Part shown: positions 16,821 to 26,269 of the stretch, piece after piece | Layout: each line of letters begins with the position of its first letter | Numbering within the stretch: the stretch's first letter is position 1 | Source of the DNA: Mycolicibacterium phocaicum | GTDB lineage: Bacteria; Actinomycetota; Actinomycetes; Mycobacteriales; Mycobacteriaceae | Length of the DNA: 64,000 nucleotides | NCBI RefSeq assembly: GCF_010731115.1 | Contig: NZ_AP022616.1 | Location: 4,836,001 to 4,900,000, forward strand | Direction of reading: 5' to 3' | The notes under the pieces: generated by a model | Database searches by the model: none | What the model was told of the DNA's origin: nothing | Seen by the model: the letters and a program-made list of their open reading frames with translations, nothing else | Translations under genes and position numbers: made by a program

Positions 16821-18125
16821 ATGCGCTCTACCGACGTCTCCGCGAAACTGTTCGCCGACGCGTCGACCGTGATCCCCGGCGGGGTCAACTCGCCTGTGCG
16901 GGCCTTCAGCTCGGTCGGCGGTACCCCTCGTTTCATCACCTCGGCGGGCGGCTACTGGCTGACCGACGCCGACGGCAACCGGTACGTCGACCTGGTGTGC
17001 TCGTGGGGGCCGATGATCCTGGGCCACGCCCACCCGGCCGTCGTCGAAGCGGTGCAGACCACGGCCGTCAACGGCCTGTCGTTCGGCGCCCCGACGCCCG
17101 CCGAGACCGAGCTGGCGCGCGAGATCATCGACCGGGTCGCGCCCGTCGAGCGCATCCGCTTCGTGAACTCGGGCACCGAGGCCACCATGAGTGCCATCCG
17201 GCTGGCCCGCGGCTTCACCGGCCGGCCCAAGATCATCAAGTTCTCCGGCTGCTACCACGGCCACAGCGACGCCCTGCTGGCCGACGCCGGCTCCGGCATC
17301 GCGACGCTGGGGCTGCCGTCGTCGCCGGGCGTCACCGGGGCGGCCGCCGCCGACACCATCGTGCTGCCGTACAACGACGTCGAGGCGGTGCGCCAGGCCT
17401 TCGCCGCGGCCGGTGACCAGATCGCCTGCGTCATCACCGAGGCCAGCCCCGGCAACATGGGCACCGTCCCGCCGGCCGCGGGCTACAACGCCGCGCTGCG
17501 GCAGATCACCGCCGAGCACGGCGCGCTGCTCATCATCGACGAGGTGATGACGGGCTTCCGCGTCAGCCGTGGCGGCTGGTACGGACTCGATCCCGTCGCC
17601 GCCGACCTGTTCACGTTCGGCAAGGTGATGAGCGGTGGCCTGCCGGCCGCCGCGTTCGGTGGCCGCGCCGAGGTGATGGAACGCCTCGCCCCGCTGGGCC
17701 CCGTTTACCAGGCCGGGACGCTGGCGGGGAACCCGGTCGCTATGGCCGCGGGCCTGGCCACGCTGCGCGCCGCCGACGACGCCGTCTACCGTGCCCTCGA
17801 TGCCAACGCCGACCGGCTGTCCGGGCTGCTGTCCGACGCGCTCACCGAAGCCTCTGTGGCGCACCGGATTTCGCGTGCCGGAAACTTCCTGACGGTGTTC
17901 TTCGGCGACGCGCCCGTCACCGACTTCGCATCCGCCAAGGCGACCGAGACCTGGCGCTACCCGGCGTTCTTCCACGCCCTGCTCGACGCCGGGATCTACC
18001 CGCCGTGCAGTGCCTTCGAAACCTGGTTCGTCTCGGCCGCACTCGACGACGCTGCGTTCGACCGGATCGCCGACGCGCTGCCCCCTGCCGCGCAGGCCGC
18101 CGCCCAAGCTCAGGAGCCCGCATGA
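16821..18125 (+). CDS. hemL: Glutamate-1-semialdehyde 2,1-aminomutase
   Basis: PLP enzyme that converts glutamate-1-semialdehyde to 5-aminolevulinate, the step after HemA. 434 residues from ATG 16821. Diagnostic features are [12 protein letters not shown] at the N-terminus, [43 protein letters not shown] and the PLP lysine Lys268 in [17 protein letters not shown]. An upstream GTG at 16785 would add 12 residues without conservation. It opens an operon of six or seven genes with 4-bp overlaps, starting with ATGA at its own stop. Confidence 0.96.
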   Translation: MRSTDVSAKLFADASTVIPGGVNSPVRAFSSVGGTPRFITSAGGYWLTDADGNRYVDLVCSWGPMILGHAHPAVVEAVQTTAVNGLSFGAPTPAETELAREIIDRVAPVERIRFVNSGTEATMSAIRLARGFTGRPKIIKFSGCYHGHSDALLADAGSGIATLGLPSSPGVTGAAAADTIVLPYNDVEAVRQAFAAAGDQIACVITEASPGNMGTVPPAAGYNAALRQITAEHGALLIIDEVMTGFRVSRGGWYGLDPVAADLFTFGKVMSGGLPAAAFGGRAEVMERLAPLGPVYQAGTLAGNPVAMAAGLATLRAADDAVYRALDANADRLSGLLSDALTEASVAHRISRAGNFLTVFFGDAPVTDFASAKATETWRYPAFFHALLDAGIYPPCSAFETWFVSAALDDAAFDRIADALPPAAQAAAQAQEPA

Positions 18126-18730
18126 CCGACAAGACGATCGTGCACGTGATGCGGCACGGCGAGGTCCACAACCCGGACAAGATCCTCTACGGCCGCAAGC
18201 CCAATTTTCACCTTTCGGAGCGTGGGCAGGCACAGGCCGCGGCCGTCGCCGGCTGGCTGGCCGAGCGCGACATCGTCTACGTCGTGGCCTCGCCGCTGGA
18301 ACGCGCGCAGGAGACCGCGACGCCCATCGCGGCCCGGCACGGCCTGCCCATCGACACCGATCCCGAGCTCATCGAGTCGACGAACGTATTTGAGGGACAA
18401 CGGGTCTCGCCGGGTGACGGCGCCCTGCGCGACCCGCGGAACTGGTGGCACCTGCGCGACCCCAAGACCCCGTCGTGGGGCGAGCCGTACAAGCACATCG
18501 CGGCGCGCATGACGGCCGCCGTGGACCGCGCCCGGATCAAGGGCATGGGGCACGAGGCGGTGTGCGTCAGCCATCAGCTGCCGGTCGAGACGCTGCGCCG
18601 CGCGATGCTCGGCAAGAACCTGCACCACTTCCCGACCAAGCGGATGTGCAACCTGGCGTCGGTGACGTCGTTCTACTTCCATGGCGACCAGATGGTCGGC
18701 TGGGGATATTCGGAGCTGGCCGGACAGTGA
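18122..18730 (+). CDS. Histidine phosphatase family protein (phosphoglycerate mutase-like)
   Basis: 202 residues. The catalytic phosphohistidine is His12 in the RHGE motif (VMRHGEV), with a second RHG-like region around [11 protein letters not shown] and the distal [13 protein letters not shown] histidine. It corresponds to Rv0525 in M. tuberculosis. The substrate is unknown; a place between hemL and the cytochrome c genes is conserved, but whether it acts on a haem-related phosphate ester is not known. Overlaps both neighbours by 4 bp. Confidence 0.88.
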   Translation: MTDKTIVHVMRHGEVHNPDKILYGRKPNFHLSERGQAQAAAVAGWLAERDIVYVVASPLERAQETATPIAARHGLPIDTDPELIESTNVFEGQRVSPGDGALRDPRNWWHLRDPKTPSWGEPYKHIAARMTAAVDRARIKGMGHEAVCVSHQLPVETLRRAMLGKNLHHFPTKRMCNLASVTSFYFHGDQMVGWGYSELAGQ

Positions 18731-19338
18731 CTTCGCTGGTGGCCCGTGCCGGGGCAGTGATGGCGGCCGTCCTGACGACGGCCGTGCTGCTCGTCGGCTG
18801 CTCCACCGGTGACGACGCCGTCGCGCAGGGCGGCACCTTCGAGTTCGTGGCGCCGGGCGGCAAGACCGACATCTTCTACGACCCGCCGGCGAGCCGCGGC
18901 AAGCCGGGTGCGGTGCGCGGTCCGTCGCTCACGGATCCGTCGAAAACCTTGTCCCTGGAAGACTTTTCCGGCCAGGTCGTGGTGATCAACGTGTGGGGTC
19001 AGTGGTGTGGCCCGTGCCGCTCGGAGATCGCCGAGCTGGAGAAGGTGTACGAGCAGACCAAGGCGCTGGGCGTCGCGTTCCTCGGCATCGACGTACGCGA
19101 CAACAACCGGCAGGCCGCCGTCGACTTCGTCGTCGACCACAAGGTGACCTTCCCGTCCATCTACGACCCGGCGATGCGCACCATGATCGCGTTCGGCGGC
19201 AAGTACCCGACGACGGTCATCCCGTCGACGCTGGTGCTCGACCGTCAGCACCGGGTGGCCGCGGTGTTCCTGCGGGAACTGCTGGCCGACGATCTCAAGC
19301 CCGTCGTCGAGCGGCTCGCCAAAGAGGCCAAGGCATGA
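18727..19338 (+). CDS. TlpA/ResA-like thioredoxin lipoprotein
   Basis: 203 residues, GTG start in a GTGA overlap. A signal peptide ends in a lipobox with Cys25 (LLVGC). The thioredoxin fold carries the redox pair Cys94/Cys97 in WCGPC, preceded by VVVINVWGQ, and the cis-proline region YPTTVIPST. It is exported and lipid-anchored, and should reduce apocytochrome c cysteines with electrons from the CcdA protein encoded next. It corresponds to Rv0526. Confidence 0.92.
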   Translation: MTSLVARAGAVMAAVLTTAVLLVGCSTGDDAVAQGGTFEFVAPGGKTDIFYDPPASRGKPGAVRGPSLTDPSKTLSLEDFSGQVVVINVWGQWCGPCRSEIAELEKVYEQTKALGVAFLGIDVRDNNRQAAVDFVVDHKVTFPSIYDPAMRTMIAFGGKYPTTVIPSTLVLDRQHRVAAVFLRELLADDLKPVVERLAKEAKA

Positions 19339-20105
19339 CCGGCTTCGCCGAAACCGCCGCCGCGGGACCGCTGTTGGTGGCCCTCGGGGTGAGCGTGCTG
19401 GCCGGACTGGTGTCGTTCGCCTCGCCGTGCGTGGTGCCGCTGGTGCCCGGGTACCTGTCGTATCTGGCTGCGGTGGTCGGTGTGGATGACGCTGAGGGGA
19501 CAACAAAAGTGCGTACCGCGCGCTGGCGCGTGGCAGGCGCGGCGGCGCTGTTCGTCGCGGGCTTCACCGCGGTGTTCCTCATGGGCGCCGTCGCCGTGCT
19601 CGGCCTGACCACGACGCTCATCGCCAATCAGCTTCTGCTGCAACGCATCGGCGGCGTCATCACGGTGCTGATGGGCCTGGTGTTCATCGGGCTGGTGCCG
19701 GCGTTGCAGCGTCAGGTGCGGTTCACGCCGCGCCAGGTGTCGACGGTCGTCGGCGCGCCCTTGCTGGGTGCGGTGTTCGGGCTGGGGTGGACGCCGTGCC
19801 TGGGGCCGACGCTCACCGGCGTCATCGCGGTGGCCTCGGCCAGTGACGGCGCCAGCGTCGCCCGCGGCGTCGCGCTGGTGATCGCGTACTGCCTGGGTCT
19901 CGGAATTCCGTTCGTGCTGTTGGCCTTCGGGTCGGCCCGCGCGGTGCAGGGTCTGGGCTGGCTGCGCCGGCACACCCGCGCCATCCAGATTTTCGGCGGT
20001 CTGCTGCTGATCGTCGTCGGCACCGCGCTCGTCACGGGCGTGTGGAACGACTTCACCTCGTGGGTGCGCGACGCCTTCGTCAGCAACGTGAGGCTCCCGA
20101 TCTGA
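19335..20105 (+). CDS. ccdA: CcdA-type cytochrome c biogenesis membrane protein
   Basis: 256 residues with six predicted helices. The two redox cysteines that pass electrons across the membrane are Cys32 ([16 protein letters not shown]) and Cys155 ([10 protein letters not shown]). It transfers reducing power from cytosolic thioredoxin to the TlpA-like lipoprotein. ATG overlaps the preceding stop by 4 bp, and its own TGA shares one base with the next ATG (TGATG). Confidence 0.94.
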   Translation: MTGFAETAAAGPLLVALGVSVLAGLVSFASPCVVPLVPGYLSYLAAVVGVDDAEGTTKVRTARWRVAGAAALFVAGFTAVFLMGAVAVLGLTTTLIANQLLLQRIGGVITVLMGLVFIGLVPALQRQVRFTPRQVSTVVGAPLLGAVFGLGWTPCLGPTLTGVIAVASASDGASVARGVALVIAYCLGLGIPFVLLAFGSARAVQGLGWLRRHTRAIQIFGGLLLIVVGTALVTGVWNDFTSWVRDAFVSNVRLPI

Positions 20106-21652
20106 TGGCACGGGTTTTCGCGCTGTTCCGCAACACCTGGCGGACGCTGACGTCGATGGGCACCGCGCTGGTGCTGCTGTTCCTGCTGGCGCTTGGCGCC
20201 ATCCCGGGCGCGCTGCTGCCGCAGCGTTCGCTCAACGCCGGCAAGGTCGACGAGTACCTGGCGCAGCATCCGACGATCGGGCCGTGGCTCGACAAGGTGC
20301 AGGCGTTCTCGGTGTTCTCGAGCTTCTGGTTCACCTCGATCTACGTGCTGCTGTTCATCTCGCTCGTGGGCTGTCTGACGCCGCGCATGATCGAGCACGT
20401 CCGCAGCCTGCGCGCCGTGCCGGTACCCGCGCCGCGGAACCTGGCACGGCTGCCCAAGCACGCCGAAGCCGCCGTCCCCGGCGAGCCCGACGCCGTCGCC
20501 GACCGGATGGCCGCCCGGCTCAAGGGCTGGCGCCAGACCACCCGCACACTGGACGACGGCGCGCGCGAGATTTCGGCAGAGAAGGGCTACCTGCGCGAGT
20601 TCGGCAACATCGTCTTCCACTTCTCGCTGCTGGGCCTGCTGGTGGCCATCGCGTTCGGCAAGATGTTCGGTTACGAGGGCAACGTCATCGTCATCGCCGA
20701 CGGCGGGCCCGGGTTCTGCTCGGCGTCGCCGGCCGCGTTCGACTCGTTCCGTGCCGGCAACGTCGTCGACGGCACGTCGCTGCACCCCAGCTGCCTGCGC
20801 GTACACGACTTCGACGCCCGGTACCTGCCCAGCGGGCAGGCCACGGCCTTCGCGGCGAATATCGACTACCAGGACGGCGCCGACCTCGTCAGCGGTACCT
20901 GGCGGCCGTACCGGCTGGAGGTCAACCACCCGCTGCGCATCGGCGGCGAGCGCATCTACCTGCAGGGCCACGGCTACGCGCCGACGTTCACCGTCACGTT
21001 CCCGAATGGGCAGACGCGTACGTCGACGGTGCAGTGGAAGCCCGAGAACGCGCTGACGTTGCTGTCCTCGGGCGTCGCGCGCATCGACCCGCCGGGCGGC
21101 AGCTATCCCGACGACCGCGAGCGGCGCAAGCACCAGATCGCCATCCAGGGGCTGTTCGCCCCGACCGCCGAACTCGATGGCAAGCTGCTGTCCTCGAGCT
21201 TCCCGGCGATGAACGCGCCCGCGGTGGCCATCGACATCTACCGCGGCGACACCGGGCTCGACAGCGGCCGCCCGCAGTCGCTGTTCTCGCTCGACCCCCG
21301 ATTGATCGAGCAGAAGCGGCTCACCAAGCAGGCGCGCGTCAACCTGAAGGCCGGCGAGCAGACCAAGCTGGACGACGGCACCGTCATCAAGTTCGACGGC
21401 GCGGTGCCGTTCATCAACGTGCAGGTGTCGCATGACCCGGCGCAGGTATGGGTGCTGGTGTTCGCGCTGACGATGATGGCCGGGCTGCTGGTGTCGTTGG
21501 TGGTGCGCCGTCGCCGGGTTTGGATTCGGATCGTGTCGGCCGGGCCGGGTACCGTCAACGTCGAGCTCGGCGGCCTGGCCCGCACGGACAACTCGGGGTG
21601 GGGCGACGAGTTCGAGAAGCTCACTGAGCGGTTGATTGAGGACAAGCGATGA
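20105..21652 (+). CDS. resB: ResB-type cytochrome c biogenesis protein
   Basis: 515 residues. ResB features are the N-terminal helices with LGAIPGALLPQRSLN, FWFTSIYVLLFISLVGCLTPR, EKGYLREFGNIVFHFSLLGLL, a large extracytoplasmic domain, and a final helix near residues 445-470 followed by RRRRVWIR. ResB forms the System II haem lyase with CcsB/ResC, delivering haem to apocytochromes on the outer face of the membrane. The start at 20105 is used instead of an ORF beginning at 20042, which lies inside ccdA. Confidence 0.93.
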   Translation: MARVFALFRNTWRTLTSMGTALVLLFLLALGAIPGALLPQRSLNAGKVDEYLAQHPTIGPWLDKVQAFSVFSSFWFTSIYVLLFISLVGCLTPRMIEHVRSLRAVPVPAPRNLARLPKHAEAAVPGEPDAVADRMAARLKGWRQTTRTLDDGAREISAEKGYLREFGNIVFHFSLLGLLVAIAFGKMFGYEGNVIVIADGGPGFCSASPAAFDSFRAGNVVDGTSLHPSCLRVHDFDARYLPSGQATAFAANIDYQDGADLVSGTWRPYRLEVNHPLRIGGERIYLQGHGYAPTFTVTFPNGQTRTSTVQWKPENALTLLSSGVARIDPPGGSYPDDRERRKHQIAIQGLFAPTAELDGKLLSSSFPAMNAPAVAIDIYRGDTGLDSGRPQSLFSLDPRLIEQKRLTKQARVNLKAGEQTKLDDGTVIKFDGAVPFINVQVSHDPAQVWVLVFALTMMAGLLVSLVVRRRRVWIRIVSAGPGTVNVELGGLARTDNSGWGDEFEKLTERLIEDKR

Positions 21653-22617
21653 ACACAGAGCACATCGACATCGATCTGGCCCGGTATTCGGACTGGGCGT
21701 TCTTCAGTTCCTGGACGGTGCTGTGCCTGGCTTTCGTTCTGCTGGCCGTCGAGCTGGCGTCGAGCCGCGGCCGCAAGGTCGAGACCCGGGAGCTGGTCGG
21801 CGCGGGCGTAGGTGCGAACAGCGCCACCCCCGGTGTGATCGTCGACGAACCCAATCGGACGGTTGACGAGCGGATCGGTCGGGTTGGCCTCGCGTTGGTG
21901 TATGTCGGCATCGCGATGCTGTTCGTGTGCATCGTGCTGCGCGGCCTCGCCACCATGCGGGTGCCGTGGGGCAACATGTACGAGTTCATCAACCTCACCA
22001 GTTTCTGTGGGTTGGTCGCCGCCTCGATCGTGCTGCGCAAGCCGCAATACCGGGCGCTGTGGGTCTTCGTCCTGGTGCCCGAACTGATCCTGCTGGCAGT
22101 GTCGGTCAAGTACCTGTACACCAACGCCGCACCGGTGATGCCCGCGCTGCAGTCGTACTGGCTGCCCATCCACGTCTCGGTCGTGAGCCTGGGTTCGGGC
22201 GTGTTCCTGGTCGCCGGGGTGGCCAGCATCCTGTTCCTGCTGAAGATGTCGCCGCTGGCCCTTCAGGACAATGGCTTCGGGCGGATGATCCAGCGCCTGC
22301 CCGACGCCCAGACCCTGGACCGCATCGCCTACCGCACCACCATCTTCGCGTTCCCGATCTTCGGGTTCGGCGTCATCTTCGGCGCCATCTGGGCCGAGGA
22401 GGCGTGGGGCCGCTACTGGGGCTGGGACCCCAAGGAGACGGTGTCGTTCGTCGCCTGGGTCGTCTACGCCGCGTACCTGCACGCCAGGTCGACCGCTGGC
22501 TGGCGGGACAAGAAGGCGGCGTGGATCAACGTCGTCGGTTTCGTCGCGATGGTGTTCAACCTGTTCTTCATCAACCTGGTGACCGTCGGCCTGCACTCGT
22601 ACGCAGGGGTCGGCTGA
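21649..22617 (+). CDS. ccsB: CcsB/ResC-type cytochrome c synthase subunit
   Basis: 322 residues with about eight helices. The haem-binding WWD-like motif is WGRYWGWDPKETVSF, with conserved histidines in WLPIHVSVVSLGSG and LHARSTAGW. It partners ResB in System II cytochrome c assembly. ATGA overlap with resB. An internal variable linker (residues about 40-75) separates the first helix from the rest. Confidence 0.94.
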   Translation: MNTEHIDIDLARYSDWAFFSSWTVLCLAFVLLAVELASSRGRKVETRELVGAGVGANSATPGVIVDEPNRTVDERIGRVGLALVYVGIAMLFVCIVLRGLATMRVPWGNMYEFINLTSFCGLVAASIVLRKPQYRALWVFVLVPELILLAVSVKYLYTNAAPVMPALQSYWLPIHVSVVSLGSGVFLVAGVASILFLLKMSPLALQDNGFGRMIQRLPDAQTLDRIAYRTTIFAFPIFGFGVIFGAIWAEEAWGRYWGWDPKETVSFVAWVVYAAYLHARSTAGWRDKKAAWINVVGFVAMVFNLFFINLVTVGLHSYAGVG

Positions 22618-22619
22618 GC

Positions 22620-23681
22620 TTGACCTCGTTCCGCGCCCAGGGCCGGTTCAAGGACCCGGCCGATCCCGTTGCCGCCGTCACGCCCACCGCGGCGCCGGAG
22701 GCCCGCATCGTCATCGCGCATGCGGTGACCCCTGTCGTGGCGCCGACGCCGACGAAGCCGCGGAGTCTGGACCCCGCCACGGTCGCACTGCTGAGCCGGC
22801 CGAGCCGTGCGCCGTCGTCCGGCTGGCGCAAGGCGCTGTACTTCGCGACGGGAACGCTGGTCAACCCCGGCGACAGCCCCAAGACCCTGCACCGCGCCCG
22901 GTTGACCGCACAGATCAACCGCCCGCTGCGGGACTGCTACCGGATCGCGGTGCTGTCCCTGAAGGGCGGCGTCGGTAAGACGACCATCACCGCGACGCTG
23001 GGTGCGACGTTCGCGTCGATCCGCGGCGACCGGGTCATCGCGGTGGACGCGAACCCGGACCGGGGCACGCTCAGCCAGAAGGTGCCGCTGGAGACGCCGG
23101 CGACTGTCCGCCATCTCCTGCGCGACGCCGAGGGCATCTCCAGCTACAGCGACGTCCGCAACTACACCTCGCGCGGCGAGAGCGAACTCGAGGTGCTGGC
23201 CTCGGAGAGCGACCCGGCGGTGTCGGAGGCGTTCAGTTCCGAGGACTACGCCCGCACCCTGGCGGTGCTGGAGCCGTACTACCGCCTGGTGCTCACGGAC
23301 TGCGGCACCGGCATGCTGCATTCGGCCATGGGTGCGGTGCTCGCGCATGCCGACGTGCTCGTCGTGATCAGCTCGGGCTCGGTCGACGGGGCCCGCAGCG
23401 CCGCCGCGACGCTCGACTGGCTCGATGCCCACGGTCATCAGGAGCTGGTGCGCAACGCCGTCGCGGTGGTCAACGCGGTGCGTCCGCGGTCCGGCAAGGT
23501 CGATCTGCGCAAGGTGGTCGACCATTTCGGTCGCCGGTGCCGGGCAGTTCAGGTGGTGCCGTTCGATCCGCATCTGGAGGAGGGGGCCGAGATCAGTCTG
23601 GGCCGGCTCCGGCCGGACACCAGGGATGCGTTGCTGGAATTGGCCGTGGCAGTCGCCGACGGATTTCCGCTGTCGCTGTAG
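22620..23681 (+). CDS. MinD/ParA-like P-loop ATPase (Rv0530-like)
   Basis: 353 residues from TTG 22620, two bases after the ccsB stop; no ATG/GTG lies nearer. A disordered Pro/Ala-rich N-terminus (about 80 residues) precedes the deviant Walker A KGGVGKTT at residues 115-122, DANPDRGTL, and a Walker-type LVLTDCGTG. This is the architecture of ESX-associated or mycobacterial MinD-like proteins. The role next to cytochrome c assembly is unknown. An ORF opening at 21927 is out-of-frame extension through ccsB and was trimmed. Confidence 0.85.
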   Translation: MTSFRAQGRFKDPADPVAAVTPTAAPEARIVIAHAVTPVVAPTPTKPRSLDPATVALLSRPSRAPSSGWRKALYFATGTLVNPGDSPKTLHRARLTAQINRPLRDCYRIAVLSLKGGVGKTTITATLGATFASIRGDRVIAVDANPDRGTLSQKVPLETPATVRHLLRDAEGISSYSDVRNYTSRGESELEVLASESDPAVSEAFSSEDYARTLAVLEPYYRLVLTDCGTGMLHSAMGAVLAHADVLVVISSGSVDGARSAAATLDWLDAHGHQELVRNAVAVVNAVRPRSGKVDLRKVVDHFGRRCRAVQVVPFDPHLEEGAEISLGRLRPDTRDALLELAVAVADGFPLSL

Positions 23682-23688
23682 CGCGTCG

Positions 23689-23832
23689 CTAGGAACCGAG
23701 CCGGCGCAGGAATTCCGGATCGTCGTCCGGGCCGATGACGCGCGTGGTCGGGCGCGCGGCGGTGGCGCGGGTGGCACGCCAGCCGACATAGGCCAACAGC
23801 GCCAGCAGCGTGATCAGGAGCAGGAACTGCAC
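23689..23832 (-). CDS. 47-residue single-helix membrane protein (Rv0530A-like)
   Basis: A small gene with a strong ribosome binding site, AGGAGG (reverse strand of 23839-23844), 6 nt before GTG. The product is MQFLLLITLLALLAYVGWRA followed by TRATAARP and a tail TRVIGPDDDPEFLRRLGS. It has one N-terminal helix and a charged C-terminal tail ending in a DDDPEFLRRL box. It converges on the MinD-like gene with 7 nt between stops. The tail motif recurs in small actinobacterial proteins at this locus. Function unknown. Confidence 0.75.
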   Translation of the reverse strand: MQFLLLITLLALLAYVGWRATRATAARPTTRVIGPDDDPEFLRRLGS

Positions 23833-23881
23833 GTAAAACCTCCTTTATTCGAATATACGCGTCCGTCGGTAAACTCGTGCG

Positions 23882-24199
23882 GTGTCTGATGCGCCCGCCA
23901 CCCCGTCCATGCCACGTTTGCTGCTCGACGTTTTTCTCTACGCGCTCGCTCGCCTGCTGCTGGTAGCGGCGATTGCCGGCGCGATCTTCGGTGTCGTCGC
24001 GTTGCTGGGTATCCGTGATTTCCCCGCCATGGTGGCGCTGCTGTTCGCGCTGGTTCTCGGCATGCCGCTGGGTATCTGGCTGTTCGCGCCGCTGCGCCGC
24101 CGGGCCACCGCCGGGATCGCCGCCGTGGACGAGCGCCGTCGTGCCGAGCGCGAGCAGTTGCAGGCCCGGCTGCACGGCGAGGACTCCGCCGGCGACTGA
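23882..24199 (+). CDS. DUF4229 domain membrane protein (Rv0531-like)
   Basis: 105 residues from GTG 23882. Two helices (about 18-40 and 46-66) carry the family pattern DVFLYALARLLLV and VALLFALVLGMPLG, followed by a charged cytoplasmic helix rich in Arg/Glu (DERRRAEREQLQARL). It corresponds to Rv0531. Divergent from the 47-residue membrane protein. Function unknown. Confidence 0.82.
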   Translation: MSDAPATPSMPRLLLDVFLYALARLLLVAAIAGAIFGVVALLGIRDFPAMVALLFALVLGMPLGIWLFAPLRRRATAGIAAVDERRRAEREQLQARLHGEDSAGD

Positions 24200-24210
24200 C
24201 GCCGATCGCG

Positions 24211-25086
24211 CTAGGGCTTGATCACCACGAGCACGGCAGTGATCAGGGCGGCCCACACCAGCATCGTCAGTCCGGTGTCCTTGAGCACGGGGATCAGCTC
24301 GCGCCCGCCGAGCCCGGAGCGCACCGGCTTGGCCGCGCGGACCGCCAGCGGCGCCGCCGCGAAGCCGACCAGGCACCACGGGGTCGCGAGCGTCAGGACC
24401 GCGGTCAGCACGAACGGCAGCAGCGTCAGCACCTGGAACAACTGCCGGGTGCGGGCATCGCCGAGCCGCACCGCGAGCGTGATCTTGCCGGACACCTGAT
24501 CGGTCGGGATATCGCGCAGGTTGTTGGCCACCAACACCGCCGACGACAACGACCCGACCGCGAGGGCGAGCACGAGTCCCACCCAGTCGACCCGCAGGGC
24601 CTGCGTGTACTGCGTGCCCAGCACGGCAACCAGCCCGAAGAACACGAACACCGCAACCTCGCCGAGTCCGCGATAGCCGTAGGGGTTGGTGCCACCGGTG
24701 TACAGCCAGGCGCCGGCGATACACGCCGCGCCCACGGCGATCAGCCACGGCTGACTCACCAGGGCCAGCGCCAGGCCGGCACCGGCGCCGATCGACAGGC
24801 TGATCACGGCCGCCGCCAGCACCGCCTGCGGTGACGCCAGCTTGGCGCCGACCAGCCGGACCGGCCCGGACCGGTCGTCATCGGTGCCGCGGATGCCGTC
24901 GGAGTAGTCGTTGGCGTAGTTGACGCCGATGATCAGCGAAATCGAAACCACAAGGGCCAGAGCCGCTTTCCACCACACCTCACCGCCGACCCAGGCGGCG
25001 GCACCGGTACCTGCCAGCACGGGAGCGACGGCATTCGGGAGGGTCCGCGGTCGGGCGCCCTCTATCCACTGCGAAAGACTGGCCAC
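24211..25086 (-). CDS. menA: 1,4-dihydroxy-2-naphthoate polyprenyltransferase
   Basis: Integral membrane UbiA-family enzyme that joins the polyprenyl chain to 1,4-dihydroxy-2-naphthoate to make demethylmenaquinone. 291 residues, GTG start. The first Asp-rich motif is [16 protein letters not shown] at residues 56-71, and the second is [14 protein letters not shown] at about residues 190-203. The nine helices expected for the family are visible. It converges on the DUF4229 gene with 11 nt between stops. Other men genes are dispersed downstream (29561, 35778, 45355, 59202). Confidence 0.95.
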   Translation of the reverse strand: MASLSQWIEGARPRTLPNAVAPVLAGTGAAAWVGGEVWWKAALALVVSISLIIGVNYANDYSDGIRGTDDDRSGPVRLVGAKLASPQAVLAAAVISLSIGAGAGLALALVSQPWLIAVGAACIAGAWLYTGGTNPYGYRGLGEVAVFVFFGLVAVLGTQYTQALRVDWVGLVLALAVGSLSSAVLVANNLRDIPTDQVSGKITLAVRLGDARTRQLFQVLTLLPFVLTAVLTLATPWCLVGFAAAPLAVRAAKPVRSGLGGRELIPVLKDTGLTMLVWAALITAVLVVIKP

Positions 25087-25121
25087 GCGCGCAATCGTCC
25101 CACGCCCCTACACTTATCGGC

Positions 25122-25436
25122 ATGAAGGATCGGCTCAGCAAGAACGAGATTCGCAAAGACGTCGTGCAGGAATCCGTCGAAGCCGTCGCGGGCACGGTCG
25201 GCGAGGTCATGAACATCGTCGTCACCGCCGTCAAGGACGTCGCGAGCTCCATCGGCGCCCTGGCCACCGACGCATTCGAGATCCGTGACGGCGCCCGGCG
25301 CGCCCGCGCGGAACTGGAACTCGACCAGGACGACATCGAGGACACCGACGAGGCGGCCGCGGACGTGCCCGCGCCGACGTCCGTCACGGCGGTGACGCCG
25401 GAGGCAGCGGAAGCTCCCAAGACCGACGCCGAGTAG
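25122..25436 (+). CDS. Hypothetical acidic helical protein
   Basis: 104 residues. The first 75 residues are charged and likely helical (MKDRLSKNEIRKDVVQESVE, then VKDVASSIGALATDAFEIRDGARRARAEL). The last 25 are Ala/Pro/Glu-rich and probably disordered. Upstream spacing to menA (divergent) is 35 nt, so promoters overlap. No family recognised; the gene is supported by its compact position, 7 nt before the next gene. Confidence 0.7.
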   Translation: MKDRLSKNEIRKDVVQESVEAVAGTVGEVMNIVVTAVKDVASSIGALATDAFEIRDGARRARAELELDQDDIEDTDEAAADVPAPTSVTAVTPEAAEAPKTDAE

Positions 25437-25443
25437 TCGTTGG

Positions 25444-26220
25444 ATGCTGGGAGTCATCGGCGGTAGCGGTTTCTACACGTTCTTCGGGGACGATGCGCGC
25501 ACCGTCAGCGTCGACACGCCCTACGGCGCGCCGAGTGCGCCGATCACCATCGGGGCCGTCGGCGGGCACGAGGTGGCGTTCCTGCCGCGGCACGGGCTGA
25601 AGCACGAGTACTCGCCGCACACGGTGCCCTACCGGGCCAACATGTGGGCGCTGCGCAAGCTCGGGGTGCGGCGGATTTTCGCCCCGTGTGCCGTCGGCAG
25701 CCTGACCGCCGACCTCGGCCCCGGTGCCGTGGTCGTGCCGGATCAACTGGTGGACCGCACCCGCGGCCGCGAGGACACCTACTTCGACGCCGGCGGCATC
25801 CACGTCGGCTTCGCCGATCCGTACTGTCCGACGCTGCGCGCCGTGGCGGCCGAGCAACCGGGCGTCATCGACGGCGGCACCATGGTGGTCATCCAGGGGC
25901 CGCGCTTCTCCACCCGCGCCGAGAGCCAGTGGTTCGCGACCCAGGGGTTCACGTTGGTGAACATGACCGGCTACCCCGAGGCGGTGCTGGCCCGTGAACT
26001 CGAAATATGTTATGCGGCAATCGCTTTGGTGACCGATCTGGACGCGGGCATCGAGGCCGGGGCCGGCGTCACCACTGTCGACGTGTTCGCGGAGTTCGAG
26101 CGGAACATCCCGATGTTCAAGGCGCTGGTGCAACAGGCCCTTTCGACCGTCCCCGCCGACCGGACCTGCACCCACTGCCTGGCCCATGCCGGGGTGACGC
26201 TGCCGTTTGAACTGCCCTGA
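25444..26220 (+). CDS. mtnP: S-methyl-5'-thioadenosine phosphorylase (MTAP family)
   Basis: 258 residues. Phosphorolysis of methylthioadenosine to adenine and methylthioribose-1-phosphate in purine/methionine salvage. Motifs are IGGSGFY at the N-terminus, LPRHGLKHEYSPHTVPYRAN, FAPCAVGSL, QGPRFSTRAES and the base-binding VNMTGYPEAVLARELEICYA. The Rv0535 gene in M. tuberculosis occupies the same place after menA. A purine nucleoside phosphorylase specificity is less likely given HTVPYRAN. Confidence 0.92.
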   Translation: MLGVIGGSGFYTFFGDDARTVSVDTPYGAPSAPITIGAVGGHEVAFLPRHGLKHEYSPHTVPYRANMWALRKLGVRRIFAPCAVGSLTADLGPGAVVVPDQLVDRTRGREDTYFDAGGIHVGFADPYCPTLRAVAAEQPGVIDGGTMVVIQGPRFSTRAESQWFATQGFTLVNMTGYPEAVLARELEICYAAIALVTDLDAGIEAGAGVTTVDVFAEFERNIPMFKALVQQALSTVPADRTCTHCLAHAGVTLPFELP

Positions 26221-26231
26221 TCGGACCAGCT

Positions 26232-26247
26232 CTTGACACCCGTCAAG
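26232..26247. promoter_or_regulatory. Inverted repeat CTTGAC-N4-GTCAAG
   Basis: A perfect 6-bp dyad, 22 nt before the GTG of the flavin oxidoreductase gene. The left arm includes TTGACA, a possible -35 element, so a bound dimer could control that promoter. The half-site is the same as the core of the 36-bp palindrome at 16556-16591, but the spacing differs (4 vs 0). Confidence 0.4.
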
Positions 26248-26269
26248 TCGGGGTGGCAAAACTGACGGG

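Noticed and set aside
20042..20104. Upstream start of resB at 20042
   Set aside because: The added 21 residues lie inside ccdA in another frame; ATG 20105 in the TGATG overlap gives the conserved N-terminus.
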